64,000 nt of DNA from Sphingomonadaceae bacterium 3R27C6 (GTDB taxonomy: Bacteria; Pseudomonadota; Alphaproteobacteria; Sphingomonadales; Sphingomonadaceae): contig SCNS01000001.1 in assembly GCA_005503215.1 (NCBI GenBank), positions 372,001-436,000 of the forward strand, given 5' to 3'. A model generated the notes under the pieces. That model did not search any database. It was not told the DNA's origin and was given only the letters and a program-made list of their open reading frames with translations. Both the position numbers and the translations under genes were made by a program. Shown here piece after piece: positions 45,271 to 55,323 of the stretch (within the stretch, counting starts at the first letter, position 1; each line of letters opens with the position of its first letter).

Positions 45271-45821
45271 GCAGCTCGATCATCCTGCCGCCCGGCCAGA
45301 TGCCGGTTGCCCCGGGGACGAACCCCGACATGGCGTTCTTCGACGACCTCAACAGCGAAGTCGGCGACAAGGGCTTTCTCGTCACCTCGACCGAGGATCT
45401 GTTCAACTGGGCGCGCACCGGCTCGCTCTGGTGGATGACCTTTGGCCTTGCATGCTGCGCGGTCGAGATGATCCACGTCAACATGCCGCGCTATGACATG
45501 GAACGCTTCGGCGCGGCGCCACGCGCCAGTCCACGCCAGTCGGACGTGATGATCGTCGCGGGTACGCTCTGCAACAAGATGGCGCCTGCCTTGCGTCGGG
45601 TTTACGACCAGATGTCGAACCCGAAGTACGTGATCTCGATGGGCAGCTGCGCCAACGGCGGCGGCTATTATCACTATAGCTATTCGGTGGTGCGCGGCTG
45701 CGACCGCATCGTGCCCGTGGACATTTATGTCCCCGGCTGCCCGCCGACTGCTGAGGCCCTGCTTTACGGCGTGATGCAGCTCCAGCGGAAGATTCGCCGT
45801 ACCGGGACGATCGAACGCTGA
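45267..45821 (+). CDS. nuoB: NADH-quinone oxidoreductase subunit B
   Basis: The 184-residue subunit binds cluster N2, the last FeS centre before quinone. Cluster Cys residues are seen in GLACCAVEM (two), GSCANGG and [17 protein letters not shown] 45267 forms the ATGA junction with nuoA and gives the usual sphingomonad N-terminus; the frame is open upstream but overlaps nuoA. nuoC starts on the last base of its stop codon. Confidence 0.96.
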   Translation: MSSSIILPPGQMPVAPGTNPDMAFFDDLNSEVGDKGFLVTSTEDLFNWARTGSLWWMTFGLACCAVEMIHVNMPRYDMERFGAAPRASPRQSDVMIVAGTLCNKMAPALRRVYDQMSNPKYVISMGSCANGGGYYHYSYSVVRGCDRIVPVDIYVPGCPPTAEALLYGVMQLQRKIRRTGTIER

Positions 45822-46720
45822 TGACCCATGCCGCACCCCTCGTCGCCCGCCGCGCCCATATCGACGCGGAGCTGAAGGCGCTGCTCGGCAAGGACCTGCT
45901 GGTGCATGTCCATGCCGCCGATGAAGACAGCATCACCGTCGATCGCGAAGCGATCGCCGGCGTGATGGTCGCGCTGCGCGACAAGATGGAATATCAGCAG
46001 CTGATGGAAATCGCCGGGGTCGACTATCCCGACCGCGCCGAGCGGTTCGAGGTCGTCTATCACCTGCTCAGCGTCACCAAGAACCACCGCCTGCGCGTCC
46101 GCGTCTCGACCGACGAAGCGACGCCGGTGCCGAGCATCGTGCCCGTATGGCCGGTCGCCGGCTGGCTCGAGCGCGAAGTGTTCGACATGTATGGCGTGCT
46201 GTTCGCGGGCAATCCCGACCTGCGCCGCATCCTGACCGACTATGGTTTCCAGGGGCACCCGCAGCGCAAGGACTTCCCGCTGACCGGCTATACCGAGCTG
46301 CGGTACAGCGAAGAGGACAAGCGCGTCGTGTACGAGCCGGTGAAGCTCGCGCAGGATTTCCGCAATTTCGACTTCCTCAGCCCATGGGAAGGCGCCGACT
46401 ATGTGCTGCCTGGCGATGAAAAGGCCGGCGGCACGGGTGAAGCGCCGGGCAAGGGTGCGCCCACACCGATGACCGCCGCCGAAGTCAAGAAGGCCGACGA
46501 TCAGGCGAAAGCGCCGCCGCCGCCGACCCCGAAGACCACCGAAAAGCCCGAGCAGACCGGGGCAGGGGCGAAGGCCAACATCAAGGCCGCAAAAACGAGC
46601 CGCGATGGCGCCAGCGCCAAGCCGGCGACCAAGGCGGCTAAGACGCCCGCGACCGCGAAGGCTGAAAAGGCTCCGGCCAAGCCGCGCGCGCCGCGCAAGC
46701 CGAAAGGAGGTGACGCATGA
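45821..46720 (+). CDS. nuoC: NADH-quinone oxidoreductase subunit C with a long disordered C-terminal tail
   Basis: The first 200 or so residues are a normal NuoC (30-kDa subunit): [58 protein letters not shown] and [12 protein letters not shown]. After about residue 205 there is a 90-residue tail rich in Lys, Ala, Pro and Thr, with repeated [12 protein letters not shown]-like units and ending in [10 protein letters not shown]. The tail is in frame and the stop overlaps nuoD as ATGA, so it is translated. Its function is unknown; its strong positive charge could bind nucleic acid or membrane. Confidence 0.95.
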   Translation: MTHAAPLVARRAHIDAELKALLGKDLLVHVHAADEDSITVDREAIAGVMVALRDKMEYQQLMEIAGVDYPDRAERFEVVYHLLSVTKNHRLRVRVSTDEATPVPSIVPVWPVAGWLEREVFDMYGVLFAGNPDLRRILTDYGFQGHPQRKDFPLTGYTELRYSEEDKRVVYEPVKLAQDFRNFDFLSPWEGADYVLPGDEKAGGTGEAPGKGAPTPMTAAEVKKADDQAKAPPPPTPKTTEKPEQTGAGAKANIKAAKTSRDGASAKPATKAAKTPATAKAEKAPAKPRAPRKPKGGDA

Positions 46721-47973
46721 CCGACTCTCCGAATGTCCATCATTATGGTGGCGACCTGTTCGAAGGCTATCCGGTCGACACCGCCAATACGGTGGGCGAT
46801 CAGGCCGTCACCAACTACACGATCAACTTCGGTCCGCAGCACCCTGCGGCGCACGGCGTCTTGCGCCTCGTGCTCGAGCTCGACGGTGAGATCATCGAGC
46901 GCGTCGATCCGCATGTCGGGCTGCTCCACCGCGGCACCGAAAAGCTGATCGAATACAAGACTTATCTGCAAGCTTTGCCCTATTTCGACCGGCTCGACTA
47001 TTGTTCGCCGCTCGGCATGGAGCATAGCTATGTGCTCGCGATCGAGAAGCTGCTCGACCTCGAAGTGCCGGCGCGCGCGCAGTACCTCCGTACCCTGTTC
47101 GCCGAGCTGACGCGTATCTGCAATCACATGCTCAACATCGGCTCGCACGTCATGGACGTCGGCGCGATGACCCCGAACCTGTGGGTGTTCGAGCTGCGCG
47201 AGGATTGCCTCAACTTCTTCGAGCGCGCCTCGGGCGCGCGCATGCACTCGGCCTATTTCCGTCCGGGCGGCGTCCATCAAGATGTTCCCGAACGGCTGCT
47301 CTACGACATCGGCGAATGGTGCGAAAAGCGGCTGCCGAAGCTGTTCGGCGACGCGATGAGCCTCGTCATCGACAACCGCATCTTCAAGCAGCGCAACGTC
47401 GACATCGCGACGGTGTCGAAGGAAGACGCGCTCGCGTGGGGCTTCTCGGGCCCGATGATCCGCGGCAGCGGCATCGCGTGGGATCTGCGCAAGTCGCAGC
47501 CCTATGACGCCTATGCGTCGATGGAATTCGACATTCCCGTCGGCACCCGCGGCGACTGTTACGACCGCTTCATGGTCCGCGTGCAGGAAGTCTATCAGTC
47601 GGCGCGCATCATCCTGCAGTGCCTTCGCGATATGCCCACCGGCCCGATCGCCAGCCTCGACCGCAAGGTCGTTCCGCCGAAGCGCGGCGAGATGAAGCAG
47701 TCGATGGAATCGCTGATCCATCATTTCAAGCTCTATACCGAGGGCTTCCACGTCCCGGCGGGCGAAGTCTATGTGGCGACCGAAAGCCCCAAGGGCGAAT
47801 TCGGCGTCTATCTGGTCAGCGATGGCAGCAACAAGCCGTACCGCTGTAAGATCCGTCCGACCGCGTTTTCGCATCTTCAGGCGATGGACATGATGTCGAA
47901 AGGCCACATGCTCGCCGATACCACCGCAATTATAGGCGCCATTGACGTCGTTTTCGGAGAGTGTGACCGCTAA
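46717..47973 (+). CDS. nuoD: NADH-quinone oxidoreductase subunit D
   Basis: The 418-residue 49-kDa subunit forms the quinone site with NuoB. Motifs: [48 protein letters not shown], and the C-terminus [14 protein letters not shown], the usual ending. Separate NuoC and NuoD (not fused) fit alphaproteobacteria. nuoE overlaps its stop by one base (TAATG). Confidence 0.96.
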   Translation: MTDSPNVHHYGGDLFEGYPVDTANTVGDQAVTNYTINFGPQHPAAHGVLRLVLELDGEIIERVDPHVGLLHRGTEKLIEYKTYLQALPYFDRLDYCSPLGMEHSYVLAIEKLLDLEVPARAQYLRTLFAELTRICNHMLNIGSHVMDVGAMTPNLWVFELREDCLNFFERASGARMHSAYFRPGGVHQDVPERLLYDIGEWCEKRLPKLFGDAMSLVIDNRIFKQRNVDIATVSKEDALAWGFSGPMIRGSGIAWDLRKSQPYDAYASMEFDIPVGTRGDCYDRFMVRVQEVYQSARIILQCLRDMPTGPIASLDRKVVPPKRGEMKQSMESLIHHFKLYTEGFHVPAGEVYVATESPKGEFGVYLVSDGSNKPYRCKIRPTAFSHLQAMDMMSKGHMLADTTAIIGAIDVVFGECDR

Positions 47974-48641
47974 TGGCCGACGCACCCAATATTCCCGACG
48001 AAGCCGAAACCCGCGCGCGCTGGGGCGCTTTTGCGTGGACGGCGGAGAATGCCGAAAAGGCGAAGGCGGTCATCGCGCGCTACCCCGCGGGGCGTCAGCG
48101 CTCGGCGGTGATGCCGTTGCTCGACCTTGCGCAGCGCCAGGTCGGCGCCGAGACGCAGACGCAGGGCTGGTTGCCCGTGCCGGTGATCGAATATGTCGCC
48201 GCCGCGCTCGATATGCCGTTCATCCGCGCCTATGAGGTCGCGACCTTCTACACGATGTACAACCTCGTTCCCGTCGGCCGCTATCATGTGCAGGTCTGCG
48301 GCACGACGCCGTGCCTGCTGCGCGGGTCGGACGATGTCATGGCCGCGTGCAAGAACCGCGGCATGGTGAAGGGCAAGACGACGCCCGACGGCTTGTTCAC
48401 TCTGACCGAGGTCGAGTGCATGGGCACCTGCACCAACGCGCCGATGGTCCAGATCAACGACGATAATTACGAAGACCTCGATTACGACAGCACCGTCCGC
48501 ATCCTCGATGCGCTCGCTGCGGGCGAGCAGCCGAAGGCGGGGACGCAGCTTGCGAACCGTCACACGAGCGAACCCGACGGCGGCCCGACGACGCTGAAGG
48601 AAATGGTCAAGGCCAATCACGACTATCGGAAGGAATGGTAA
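47973..48641 (+). CDS. nuoE: NADH-quinone oxidoreductase subunit E
   Basis: The 222-residue 24-kDa subunit holds a [2Fe-2S] cluster (N1a) with ligands in VCGTTPCLLRG and VECMGTCTNAP. The helical N-terminal domain includes RYPAGRQRSAVMPLLDLAQ and a thioredoxin-like domain follows. The C-terminal 30 residues form an extension ending HDYRKEW. nuoF starts 3 bp after its stop codon. Confidence 0.95.
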   Translation: MADAPNIPDEAETRARWGAFAWTAENAEKAKAVIARYPAGRQRSAVMPLLDLAQRQVGAETQTQGWLPVPVIEYVAAALDMPFIRAYEVATFYTMYNLVPVGRYHVQVCGTTPCLLRGSDDVMAACKNRGMVKGKTTPDGLFTLTEVECMGTCTNAPMVQINDDNYEDLDYDSTVRILDALAAGEQPKAGTQLANRHTSEPDGGPTTLKEMVKANHDYRKEW

Positions 48642-48644
48642 GCC

Positions 48645-49934
48645 ATGCTGGCCGATAAGGATCGCATTTTCACCAATCTCTACGGTTTCCAGCCGTGGAA
48701 CCTCAAATCCGCGCAGGCGCGCGGCGATTGGGATAACACGAAAGACCTGATGAAGCGCGGCCAGGACGCGATCATCGAGGAGATCAAGGCGTCGGGCCTG
48801 CGCGGCCGCGGCGGCGCGGGGTTCCCGACGGGGCTCAAGTGGAGCTTCATGCCGAAGGAACCGCGCGCCGACCGCCCGAGCTTCCTCGTCATCAACGCCG
48901 ACGAATCCGAGCCGGGTTCGTGCAAGGACCGCGAAATCATCCGCCACGATCCGCACAAGCTGATCGAAGGCGCGCTGATCGCGGGCTTCGCGATGCGCGC
49001 GCGTGCGGCCTATATCTACATTCGCGGCGAGTTCATCCGCGAGGCCGAGACGTTGTTCGCGGCGGTGCAGGAGGCGTATGACGCCGGCCTGCTCGGCAAG
49101 AACGCCGCCAAGTCGGGCTATGATTTCGACGTCTTCGTCCACCGCGGCGCCGGCGCCTATATCTGCGGCGAAGAAACCGCGATGATCGAAAGCCTCGAGG
49201 GCAAGAAGGGCCAGCCGCGGCTGAAACCCCCGTTCCCGGCGGGTGCCGGCCTCTATGGCTGCCCGACGACGGTGAACAATGTCGAAAGTATCGCGGTCGT
49301 CCCGACGATCCTGCGCCGCGGCGCGCCGTGGTTCGCAAGCTTCGGGCGCGAGAACAACAAGGGCACCAAGCTCTTCCAGATTTCGGGCCATGTCGAGCGC
49401 CCGTGCGTCGTCGAGGAAGAGATGGGCATCACCTTCCGCGAACTGATCGACAAGCATTGCGGCGGCATTCGCGGCGGCTGGGACAATCTGCTCGCGGTGA
49501 TCCCGGGCGGCTCGTCGGTCCCGCTTGTGCCCGCGGCCGAAATCATGGACGCGCCGATGGACTTCGACGGGCTGAAGGCCGTCGGATCGGGCCTCGGCAC
49601 CGCGGCCGCGATCGTGATGGACAAGTCGACCGACGTTGTTCAGGCGATCAGCCGGATCAGCTATTTCTACAAGCATGAAAGCTGCGGCCAGTGCACGCCG
49701 TGCCGCGAAGGCACCGGCTGGATGTGGCGCGTGATGGAGCGCCTGCGCACCGGCGACGCCGACATCAGCGAGATCGACACTTTGTTCGATGTGACCAAGC
49801 AGGTCGAAGGCCACACCATCTGCGCGCTCGGCGACGCCGCGGCGTGGCCGATCCAGGGCCTGATCAAGCATTTCCGCCCCGAAATCGAACGCCGCATCCG
49901 CGAGAATGGCGGCGCGCTGGAGGCGGCGGAATGA
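48645..49934 (+). CDS. nuoF: NADH-quinone oxidoreductase subunit F
   Basis: The 429-residue 51-kDa subunit binds NADH, FMN and the [4Fe-4S] N3. Seen: FMN/NADH loop [29 protein letters not shown], the glutamate-rich [13 protein letters not shown], and the cluster ligands in [12 protein letters not shown] plus the distal Cys of [13 protein letters not shown]. It overlaps an extra small gene as ATGA, which is not part of standard nuo operons. Confidence 0.96.
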   Translation: MLADKDRIFTNLYGFQPWNLKSAQARGDWDNTKDLMKRGQDAIIEEIKASGLRGRGGAGFPTGLKWSFMPKEPRADRPSFLVINADESEPGSCKDREIIRHDPHKLIEGALIAGFAMRARAAYIYIRGEFIREAETLFAAVQEAYDAGLLGKNAAKSGYDFDVFVHRGAGAYICGEETAMIESLEGKKGQPRLKPPFPAGAGLYGCPTTVNNVESIAVVPTILRRGAPWFASFGRENNKGTKLFQISGHVERPCVVEEEMGITFRELIDKHCGGIRGGWDNLLAVIPGGSSVPLVPAAEIMDAPMDFDGLKAVGSGLGTAAAIVMDKSTDVVQAISRISYFYKHESCGQCTPCREGTGWMWRVMERLRTGDADISEIDTLFDVTKQVEGHTICALGDAAAWPIQGLIKHFRPEIERRIRENGGALEAAE

Positions 49935-50263
49935 TCGGCGCAGTTTCGACAATGCAATTTGGCGCCATTTTGCTTGCTTCGACGCAGTCTCTAAGCGCGA
50001 AAGACGAGACTATTTTCGCGAAGTGTCTTTGGGAAAAGGCACCTGCTGAGGCGGAAGCCATCGTTTCGGCGACCGATATGGCTTCGGCGGCCGATGCTGC
50101 TGCCTTTGACATCGCACTGATGAAAGCATTGGCAAAGGGCGGTGATGTTTGCGGTCATGCTGAGGGTCAGGTCGTCCTCGATCGATTCGTAAAAGCGGTC
50201 CATGATGCTCGCCCGAAAAACCTTTCGCGACCCAAAGACAGTTCAAACGGGCGGACAAAATAA
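49931..50263 (+). CDS. Hypothetical protein inserted between nuoF and nuoG
   Basis: The 110-residue product has a hydrophobic start ([19 protein letters not shown]), which may be a signal peptide, then an Ala-rich helical stretch with two Cys residues (AKCLWEK and [11 protein letters not shown]). I recognise no family. It is coupled on both sides: its ATG overlaps the nuoF stop (ATGA) and its TAA overlaps the nuoG ATG (TAATG), so it is co-translated with complex I. Its base composition is visibly less GC-rich than the adjacent nuo genes, suggesting later acquisition. A complex I accessory role is possible but unproven. Confidence 0.75.
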   Translation: MIGAVSTMQFGAILLASTQSLSAKDETIFAKCLWEKAPAEAEAIVSATDMASAADAAAFDIALMKALAKGGDVCGHAEGQVVLDRFVKAVHDARPKNLSRPKDSSNGRTK

Positions 50264-52275
50264 TGCCTAAAGTAACCGTAGATGGCGTAGAAATCGACGT
50301 CCCGCAGGGCGCGACCGTTCTGCAGGCGTGCGAGCTGGCGGGGAAGGAAATTCCGCGCTTTTGCTACCACGAACGCCTGTCGATCGCTGGCAATTGCCGC
50401 ATGTGCCTCGTCGAAGTGTCGCCGGGGCCGCCCAAGCCGCAGGCGTCGTGCGCGCTGCCGACCGCCGAGGGACAGGTGATCAAGACCGACAGCCCGATGG
50501 TGAAGAAGGCGCGCGAAGGGGTGATGGAGTTCCTGCTCATCAACCACCCGCTCGACTGCCCGATCTGCGATCAGGGCGGCGAATGCGACCTGCAGGACCA
50601 GTCGGTCGCCTATGGCCGCGGCGCGACGCGCTATGACGAGAACAAGCGCGCGGTCACCGAGAAATATATGGGGCCGATCGTCAAGACGGTGATGACCCGC
50701 TGCATCCAGTGCACGCGCTGCGTCCGCTTTGCGGAGGAAGTCGCGGGCGTGGAAGATGTCGGCGCGATCTATCGCGGCGAGAATATGCAGATCACGTCTT
50801 ACCTCGAACGCGCGGTAGGCAGCGAACTGTCGGGCAATATCGTCGACCTTTGCCCCGTCGGCGCGCTGACGAGCAAACCCTATGCGTTTGAAGCGCGGCC
50901 GTGGGAGCTTTCGAAGACGCTCGGCATCGACATGATGGACGCGGTCGGCACCAATGTGCGCATCGACGCGCGCGGCCGTCAGGTCCTGCGCGTCCTGCCG
51001 CGCGTCAACGATGACGTGAACGAGGAATGGGCGAGCGACAAGACGCGCCACCATGTCGACGGCCTGACGCGCCGCCGCCTCGATCAGCCCTATGTTCGCG
51101 TGAACGGCGCGCTTCAGCCCGCAAGCTGGGCCGAAGCCTTTGCGGCCATCGCGGCGGTCAATGCCGGTTCGTCGGTCGCTGCGATCGCGGGCGACCTAGC
51201 CGATTGCGAGACGATGTTCGCGGCGAAGTCGCTGGTGAACGCGCTCGGCGGCAATCTGCTCGAAGGACGCCAGACCGGGCTCGACTATGATGTCACCAGC
51301 CTGTCGGCGGTCAATTTCAACACCGGTATCGCCGAGGCCGAAAATGCCGACGTGATCCTGCTCGTTGGCACGAACCTTCGCTGGGAAGCGCCGCTGATCA
51401 ACACGCGCATCCGCAAGGCGGTGTGGAAGAAGGGCGCGAAGGTTTTCGCGATCGGCCCGGAAACCGACCTGACGTACAAGGCGCAGTGGCTCGGCGACGA
51501 TGCCTCGCTCGTTTCGAAGCTGCCCGCGGCGGTGCTCGACGCGCTCAAGGGTGCCGAGCGGCCGATGCTGGTCTTCGGCGGCGGCGCTTTGTCGGTGCCC
51601 GGCGTCCACGGCGCGGGCCTCGCGCTCGCCAAGTCGGTGAATGCGGTCAAGGACGGCTGGAACGGCTATAATGTCGTGCATTTCTCGGCCGCGCGCATGG
51701 GTTCGCTGATGCTCGGCTACGGCCTGCCCGGCGGGATCAAGGATGTGATCGCGGCGAAGCCGAAGCTCGCTTTCTTCCTTGGCGCCGACGAAGTCGATTT
51801 CGCGGCGCTGCCCGATACGTTCAAGGTCTATGTCGGCCATCATGGCGACAAGGGCGCGCATGCCGCCGATGTCATCCTGCCCGCAGCGGCATGGACCGAG
51901 AAGGACTTTACCACGGTCAACACCGAGGGCCGCGTCCAGCGCAGCGAAAAGGCGGTGTTCGCACCCGGCGACGCGCGCGAGGACTGGAGCATCTTCCGTG
52001 CTCTCGCCGATGCACTCGGCGTGTCGCTTGGTTTCGACAGCTTTGCGCAATGCCGCGCGGCGATGATCGCCGCGGTGCCGGCGCTCGGTGTCGAGGGCCT
52101 CGCCGACTATGGCTGGACAGTGCCGAAGCTGCCCGCGAAGCCCGAGGCGCGGGCGATCCCGTCGCCGATCAAGGATTTCTATCTCACCAACGCCATCTGC
52201 CGCGCGTCGCCGACGATGCAGCGCTGCTCGGAAGAGCTGATCCATGGCGCAGACTTTGCGGAGGCCGCGGAATGA
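50263..52275 (+). CDS. nuoG: NADH-quinone oxidoreductase subunit G
   Basis: The 670-residue 75-kDa subunit carries three N-terminal FeS clusters: [2Fe-2S] ligands in CYHERLSIAGNCRMCLVE, then the His/Cys set of CPICDQGGECDLQDQ and RCIQCTRCVRF. A molybdopterin-oxidoreductase-like domain without cofactor ligands follows, ending [17 protein letters not shown]. It is shorter than the roughly 900-residue enterobacterial NuoG, as usual in alphaproteobacteria. Its stop overlaps a 45-residue membrane ORF as ATGA. Confidence 0.96.
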   Translation: MPKVTVDGVEIDVPQGATVLQACELAGKEIPRFCYHERLSIAGNCRMCLVEVSPGPPKPQASCALPTAEGQVIKTDSPMVKKAREGVMEFLLINHPLDCPICDQGGECDLQDQSVAYGRGATRYDENKRAVTEKYMGPIVKTVMTRCIQCTRCVRFAEEVAGVEDVGAIYRGENMQITSYLERAVGSELSGNIVDLCPVGALTSKPYAFEARPWELSKTLGIDMMDAVGTNVRIDARGRQVLRVLPRVNDDVNEEWASDKTRHHVDGLTRRRLDQPYVRVNGALQPASWAEAFAAIAAVNAGSSVAAIAGDLADCETMFAAKSLVNALGGNLLEGRQTGLDYDVTSLSAVNFNTGIAEAENADVILLVGTNLRWEAPLINTRIRKAVWKKGAKVFAIGPETDLTYKAQWLGDDASLVSKLPAAVLDALKGAERPMLVFGGGALSVPGVHGAGLALAKSVNAVKDGWNGYNVVHFSAARMGSLMLGYGLPGGIKDVIAAKPKLAFFLGADEVDFAALPDTFKVYVGHHGDKGAHAADVILPAAAWTEKDFTTVNTEGRVQRSEKAVFAPGDAREDWSIFRALADALGVSLGFDSFAQCRAAMIAAVPALGVEGLADYGWTVPKLPAKPEARAIPSPIKDFYLTNAICRASPTMQRCSEELIHGADFAEAAE

Positions 52276-52409
52276 CCCCGGTGCATGCGATTGCCAGCAT
52301 CCTGCTGGTCGGGATGGGCTATTCGGTGTGGCGCGGGTTCAATCCGCGCAAGTCGGAAAAGCCCGGCCCGCATAATGGCTGGCGCAACCAGGACGGAGCC
52401 GGAAAATGA
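52272..52409 (+). CDS. Small membrane protein between nuoG and nuoH
   Basis: The 45-residue protein has one hydrophobic helix ([16 protein letters not shown]) followed by a basic tail ([12 protein letters not shown]). It overlaps the nuoG stop as ATGA at its start and nuoH as ATGA at its end, so it is translationally embedded in the operon. I do not recognise a named family. It could be a small supernumerary complex I component, but the sequence alone does not show it. Confidence 0.7.
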   Translation: MTPVHAIASILLVGMGYSVWRGFNPRKSEKPGPHNGWRNQDGAGK

Positions 52410-53452
52410 CCGAGACCTTCATCTCCTGGGGCATGGACCCGAATTGGGCGTGGGGCGTCGCGACGATCGCCGGCATCCTGCTCATCGCGCTGCCGTTGAT
52501 GCTCGCGGTCGCGATGATCATCTATGCCGACCGCAAGATCTGGGCAGCGATCGCGCTGCGCCGCGGTCCGAACGTCGTCGGTCCCTTCGGACTGCTGCAA
52601 AGCTTCGCCGATGGCCTGAAAGTGTTCCTTCAGGAAACGATCGTCCCGTCGGGCGCGAACCGCGGTCTGTTCCTGATCGCGCCGATCATCACCTTCACCG
52701 TCGCGCTGCTCGCCTGGGCGGTGATCCCGTTCAATTCGGGCGCGGTGCTCGCCGACATCAACGTCGGATTGCTCTACATCCTCGCGATTTCGTCGCTCGG
52801 TGTGTACGGCGTGATCCTGTCGGGCTGGGCGTCGAACTCGAAATATCCCTTCTTTTCGGCGATGCGCGCCTCGGCGCAGATGATCAGCTATGAAGTGTCG
52901 ATCGGCTTCATCCTGATCGGCGTTGTGCTGTTCGCCGACAGCTTCAACATGAACGAGATCGTCAAGGCGCAGCAGGGCCATGGGCTCGGCATCGTCAACG
53001 CCTTCGGCTTCAACCTGCTGCTCTTCCCGCTGGCGGTGATGTTCCTGATCTCGTCGCTCGCCGAAACCGCGCGTGCGCCGTTCGATCTGACCGAAGCGGA
53101 AAGCGAACTCGTCGCGGGTTACCAGACCGAATATTCATCGATGAGCTTCGCGCTCTTCTGGCTCGGCGAATATGCCAACGTCCTGTTGATGTGCACGCTC
53201 AACGCGGTGCTCTTCTGGGGCGGCTGGCTGCCCCCGATCGACTGGGCACCGCTCTATGCCGTTCCCGGCATCATCTGGCTGTTCGCGAAGATCCTGTTCT
53301 TCTTCTTCGTCTTCAGCTGGGTCAAGGCGACCGTCCCGCGCTACCGCTATGACCAGTTGATGCGGCTGGGCTGGAAAGTGTTCCTGCCGATCTCGCTTCT
53401 CTGGATATTCCTGATTTCGGGGTATCTGATGCTGACAAGGTATGGGGCATGA
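52406..53452 (+). CDS. nuoH: NADH-quinone oxidoreductase subunit H
   Basis: The 348-residue membrane subunit has eight or nine helices and lies at the quinone-channel entrance. Motifs: [20 protein letters not shown], the loop [20 protein letters not shown] and [17 protein letters not shown]. Length and motifs are standard. Its stop overlaps an extra secreted-protein ORF as ATGA. Confidence 0.96.
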   Translation: MTETFISWGMDPNWAWGVATIAGILLIALPLMLAVAMIIYADRKIWAAIALRRGPNVVGPFGLLQSFADGLKVFLQETIVPSGANRGLFLIAPIITFTVALLAWAVIPFNSGAVLADINVGLLYILAISSLGVYGVILSGWASNSKYPFFSAMRASAQMISYEVSIGFILIGVVLFADSFNMNEIVKAQQGHGLGIVNAFGFNLLLFPLAVMFLISSLAETARAPFDLTEAESELVAGYQTEYSSMSFALFWLGEYANVLLMCTLNAVLFWGGWLPPIDWAPLYAVPGIIWLFAKILFFFFVFSWVKATVPRYRYDQLMRLGWKVFLPISLLWIFLISGYLMLTRYGA

Positions 53453-53898
53453 GAGCTGCGATATTTCTCGTCGCCGTGGTCGGCTCACCAATGACCTTTG
53501 CGCAGATTCCCGTGCCGCCACCGCCGCCCGCGCCGACCAGCGGAACTATCCAGTGCGAGCTGAAGGATGAGAGAGGGGGATCGACTCATCTGAAAGGCGA
53601 GCTGACTCAGACCGATCTGATCGAGGGTAAACGATACCCGCGAGTAAACTTCAAATCCGATAAAAACGACACGTTTTCTGGAATGTTCAGCGCTACTTGG
53701 ACTTCGGGAAGTGGCGAGTTCATTGACGTGTCGGGAGACGGAAAAATTATAACGTCTATGACCCTTGTGACGCCGACCTATAAATCGGGACCGGGAGCGA
53801 TGGCTGCCGAGGTTACGGATCACGGGCATTGGCGTAATATTCCCAAATACTATGCTGGCTTTTGCCAATTCACCAATTCCAACGCTGTCGGGAACTGA
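53449..53898 (+). CDS. Hypothetical secreted protein inserted between nuoH and nuoI
   Basis: The 149-residue product has a signal peptide ([19 protein letters not shown]), a short proline run (PVPPPPPAP) and a beta-rich domain with two Cys (IQCELKD and GFCQFTN) likely to form a disulfide, so it would be periplasmic, unlike the cytoplasmic arm of complex I. No family is recognised. It overlaps nuoH by 4 bp and ends 6 bp before nuoI. Composition is clearly more AT-rich than nuoH or nuoI, a sign of insertion into the operon. Loss or retention in relatives would show whether it is functional. Confidence 0.75.
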   Translation: MRAAIFLVAVVGSPMTFAQIPVPPPPPAPTSGTIQCELKDERGGSTHLKGELTQTDLIEGKRYPRVNFKSDKNDTFSGMFSATWTSGSGEFIDVSGDGKIITSMTLVTPTYKSGPGAMAAEVTDHGHWRNIPKYYAGFCQFTNSNAVGN

Positions 53899-53904
53899 TT
53901 CCCC

Positions 53905-54393
53905 ATGACCACCATCGCCCATCTCGTCAAAAGCTTCACCTTGTGGGAGTTTGTGAAGGCGCACGCCCTCACGCTCAAATATTTCTTCAAGCCGAAGGCG
54001 ACGATCAACTATCCGTTCGAGAAGAACCCGCTGAGCCCGCGTTTCCGCGGCGAACATGCGCTGCGCCGTTACCCGAACGGCGAGGAGCGCTGCATCGCGT
54101 GCAAGCTGTGCGAGGCGGTGTGTCCGGCGCAGGCGATCACGATCGAGGCCGAGCCGCGCGACGACGGCTCGCGCCGCACGACGCGTTACGACATCGACAT
54201 GACCAAGTGCATCTATTGCGGCTTCTGTCAGGAAGCATGCCCGGTCGATGCGGTGGTCGAGGGGCCGAACTTCGAATTCGCGACCGAAACGCGCGAAGAA
54301 CTGCTCTATGACAAGGCCAAGCTGCTCGCCAATGGCGACAAATGGGAACGCGCGATCGCGGCGAATCTTGCCGCCGACGCGCCCTATCGATAA
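53905..54393 (+). CDS. nuoI: NADH-quinone oxidoreductase subunit I
   Basis: The 162-residue subunit has two [4Fe-4S] motifs, [12 protein letters not shown] (with the fourth Cys downstream in the second motif, as in ferredoxins) and [12 protein letters not shown]. These are clusters N6a and N6b in the arm between NuoG and NuoB. An N-terminal amphipathic helix leads in. It is 12 bp from nuoJ. Confidence 0.96.
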   Translation: MTTIAHLVKSFTLWEFVKAHALTLKYFFKPKATINYPFEKNPLSPRFRGEHALRRYPNGEERCIACKLCEAVCPAQAITIEAEPRDDGSRRTTRYDIDMTKCIYCGFCQEACPVDAVVEGPNFEFATETREELLYDKAKLLANGDKWERAIAANLAADAPYR

Positions 54394-54405
54394 GGGCGCG
54401 CGCAC

Positions 54406-55017
54406 ATGATCCAACTCTTCGCCTTTTACCTGTTCGCGACGATCGTCATTGCATCGGCCGCGATGGTCATTTTCGCACGTAATCCGGTCCACAGCGTCAT
54501 GTGGCTGATCCTTGCCTTCTTCAACGCGGCAGGGCTGATGCTGCTCGCGGGCGCCGAATTCATCGCGATGCTGCTCGTCATCGTCTATGTCGGTGCGGTC
54601 GCGGTGCTGTTCCTCTTCGTCGTGATGATGCTCGACATCGATTTCGCCGAATTGCGCGCCGGTTTCGTGCGTTACCTGCCGCTCGGCGCGCTCGTTGCGA
54701 TCATCCTGGCTGCTGAACTCGTGTTCGCGGTCGGCGCCTGGAGCGCGGGTGGGGTCGATCTCGCCGCGCGCGCCGCGCCGGTCGTCAGCGACAAGAGCAA
54801 TATCCAGCAGATCGGCGAGCTGCTCTACACGCGCTACATCTTCCTGTTCGAGGCGGCGGGTATCGTCCTCCTCGTCGCGATGATCGGCGCGATCGTGCTG
54901 ACGCATCGCAAGCGCGGCGGCGTGCGCACCCAGAATATCTCGAAGCAGAACCAGCGCCGTCCGCAGGATGCGACGCGGCTGGTCGATCCGGGCGTCGGGC
55001 AGGGGATGGAATTGTGA
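54406..55017 (+). CDS. nuoJ: NADH-quinone oxidoreductase subunit J
   Basis: The 203-residue membrane subunit has five helices, with [17 protein letters not shown], the signature segment, at about residues 64-80 and a final helix ([18 protein letters not shown]). A polar C-terminal tail of about 35 residues follows. Its stop codon overlaps the nuoK GTG as GTGA. Confidence 0.95.
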   Translation: MIQLFAFYLFATIVIASAAMVIFARNPVHSVMWLILAFFNAAGLMLLAGAEFIAMLLVIVYVGAVAVLFLFVVMMLDIDFAELRAGFVRYLPLGALVAIILAAELVFAVGAWSAGGVDLAARAAPVVSDKSNIQQIGELLYTRYIFLFEAAGIVLLVAMIGAIVLTHRKRGGVRTQNISKQNQRRPQDATRLVDPGVGQGMEL

Positions 55018-55319
55018 TTTCGGTCGGCCATTATCTCGCCGTTTCGGCGGTGCTCTTCACGCTCGGCGTTCTCGGCATCTTCATCAACCGCAAGAATATC
55101 ATCGTCATCCTGATGGCGATCGAGCTCATCTTGCTGGCGGTGAACATCAACCTCGTCGCGTTCAGCGCCGCGCTCGGCGATCTCGTCGGGCAGGTCTTCT
55201 CGATGTTCGTGCTGACCGTCGCTGCGGGTGAAGCGGCGATCGGTCTTGCCATTCTCGTTATTTACTTCCGCGGCCGCGGCACCATTGCCGTCGACGATGC
55301 CAACCGGATGAAGGGGTAA
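55014..55319 (+). CDS. nuoK: NADH-quinone oxidoreductase subunit K
   Basis: The 101-residue antiporter-like subunit has three helices with the membrane Glu residues in [15 protein letters not shown] and [11 protein letters not shown], which lie on the proton path. It starts at GTG, overlapped with nuoJ (GTGA), and nuoL starts at GTG 5 bp after its stop. Confidence 0.95.
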   Translation: MISVGHYLAVSAVLFTLGVLGIFINRKNIIVILMAIELILLAVNINLVAFSAALGDLVGQVFSMFVLTVAAGEAAIGLAILVIYFRGRGTIAVDDANRMKG

Positions 55320-55323
55320 ACCG

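Noticed and set aside
47970..49952. A 660-codon minus-strand frame opposite nuoE and nuoF
   Set aside because: Shadow of overlapped nuo genes.
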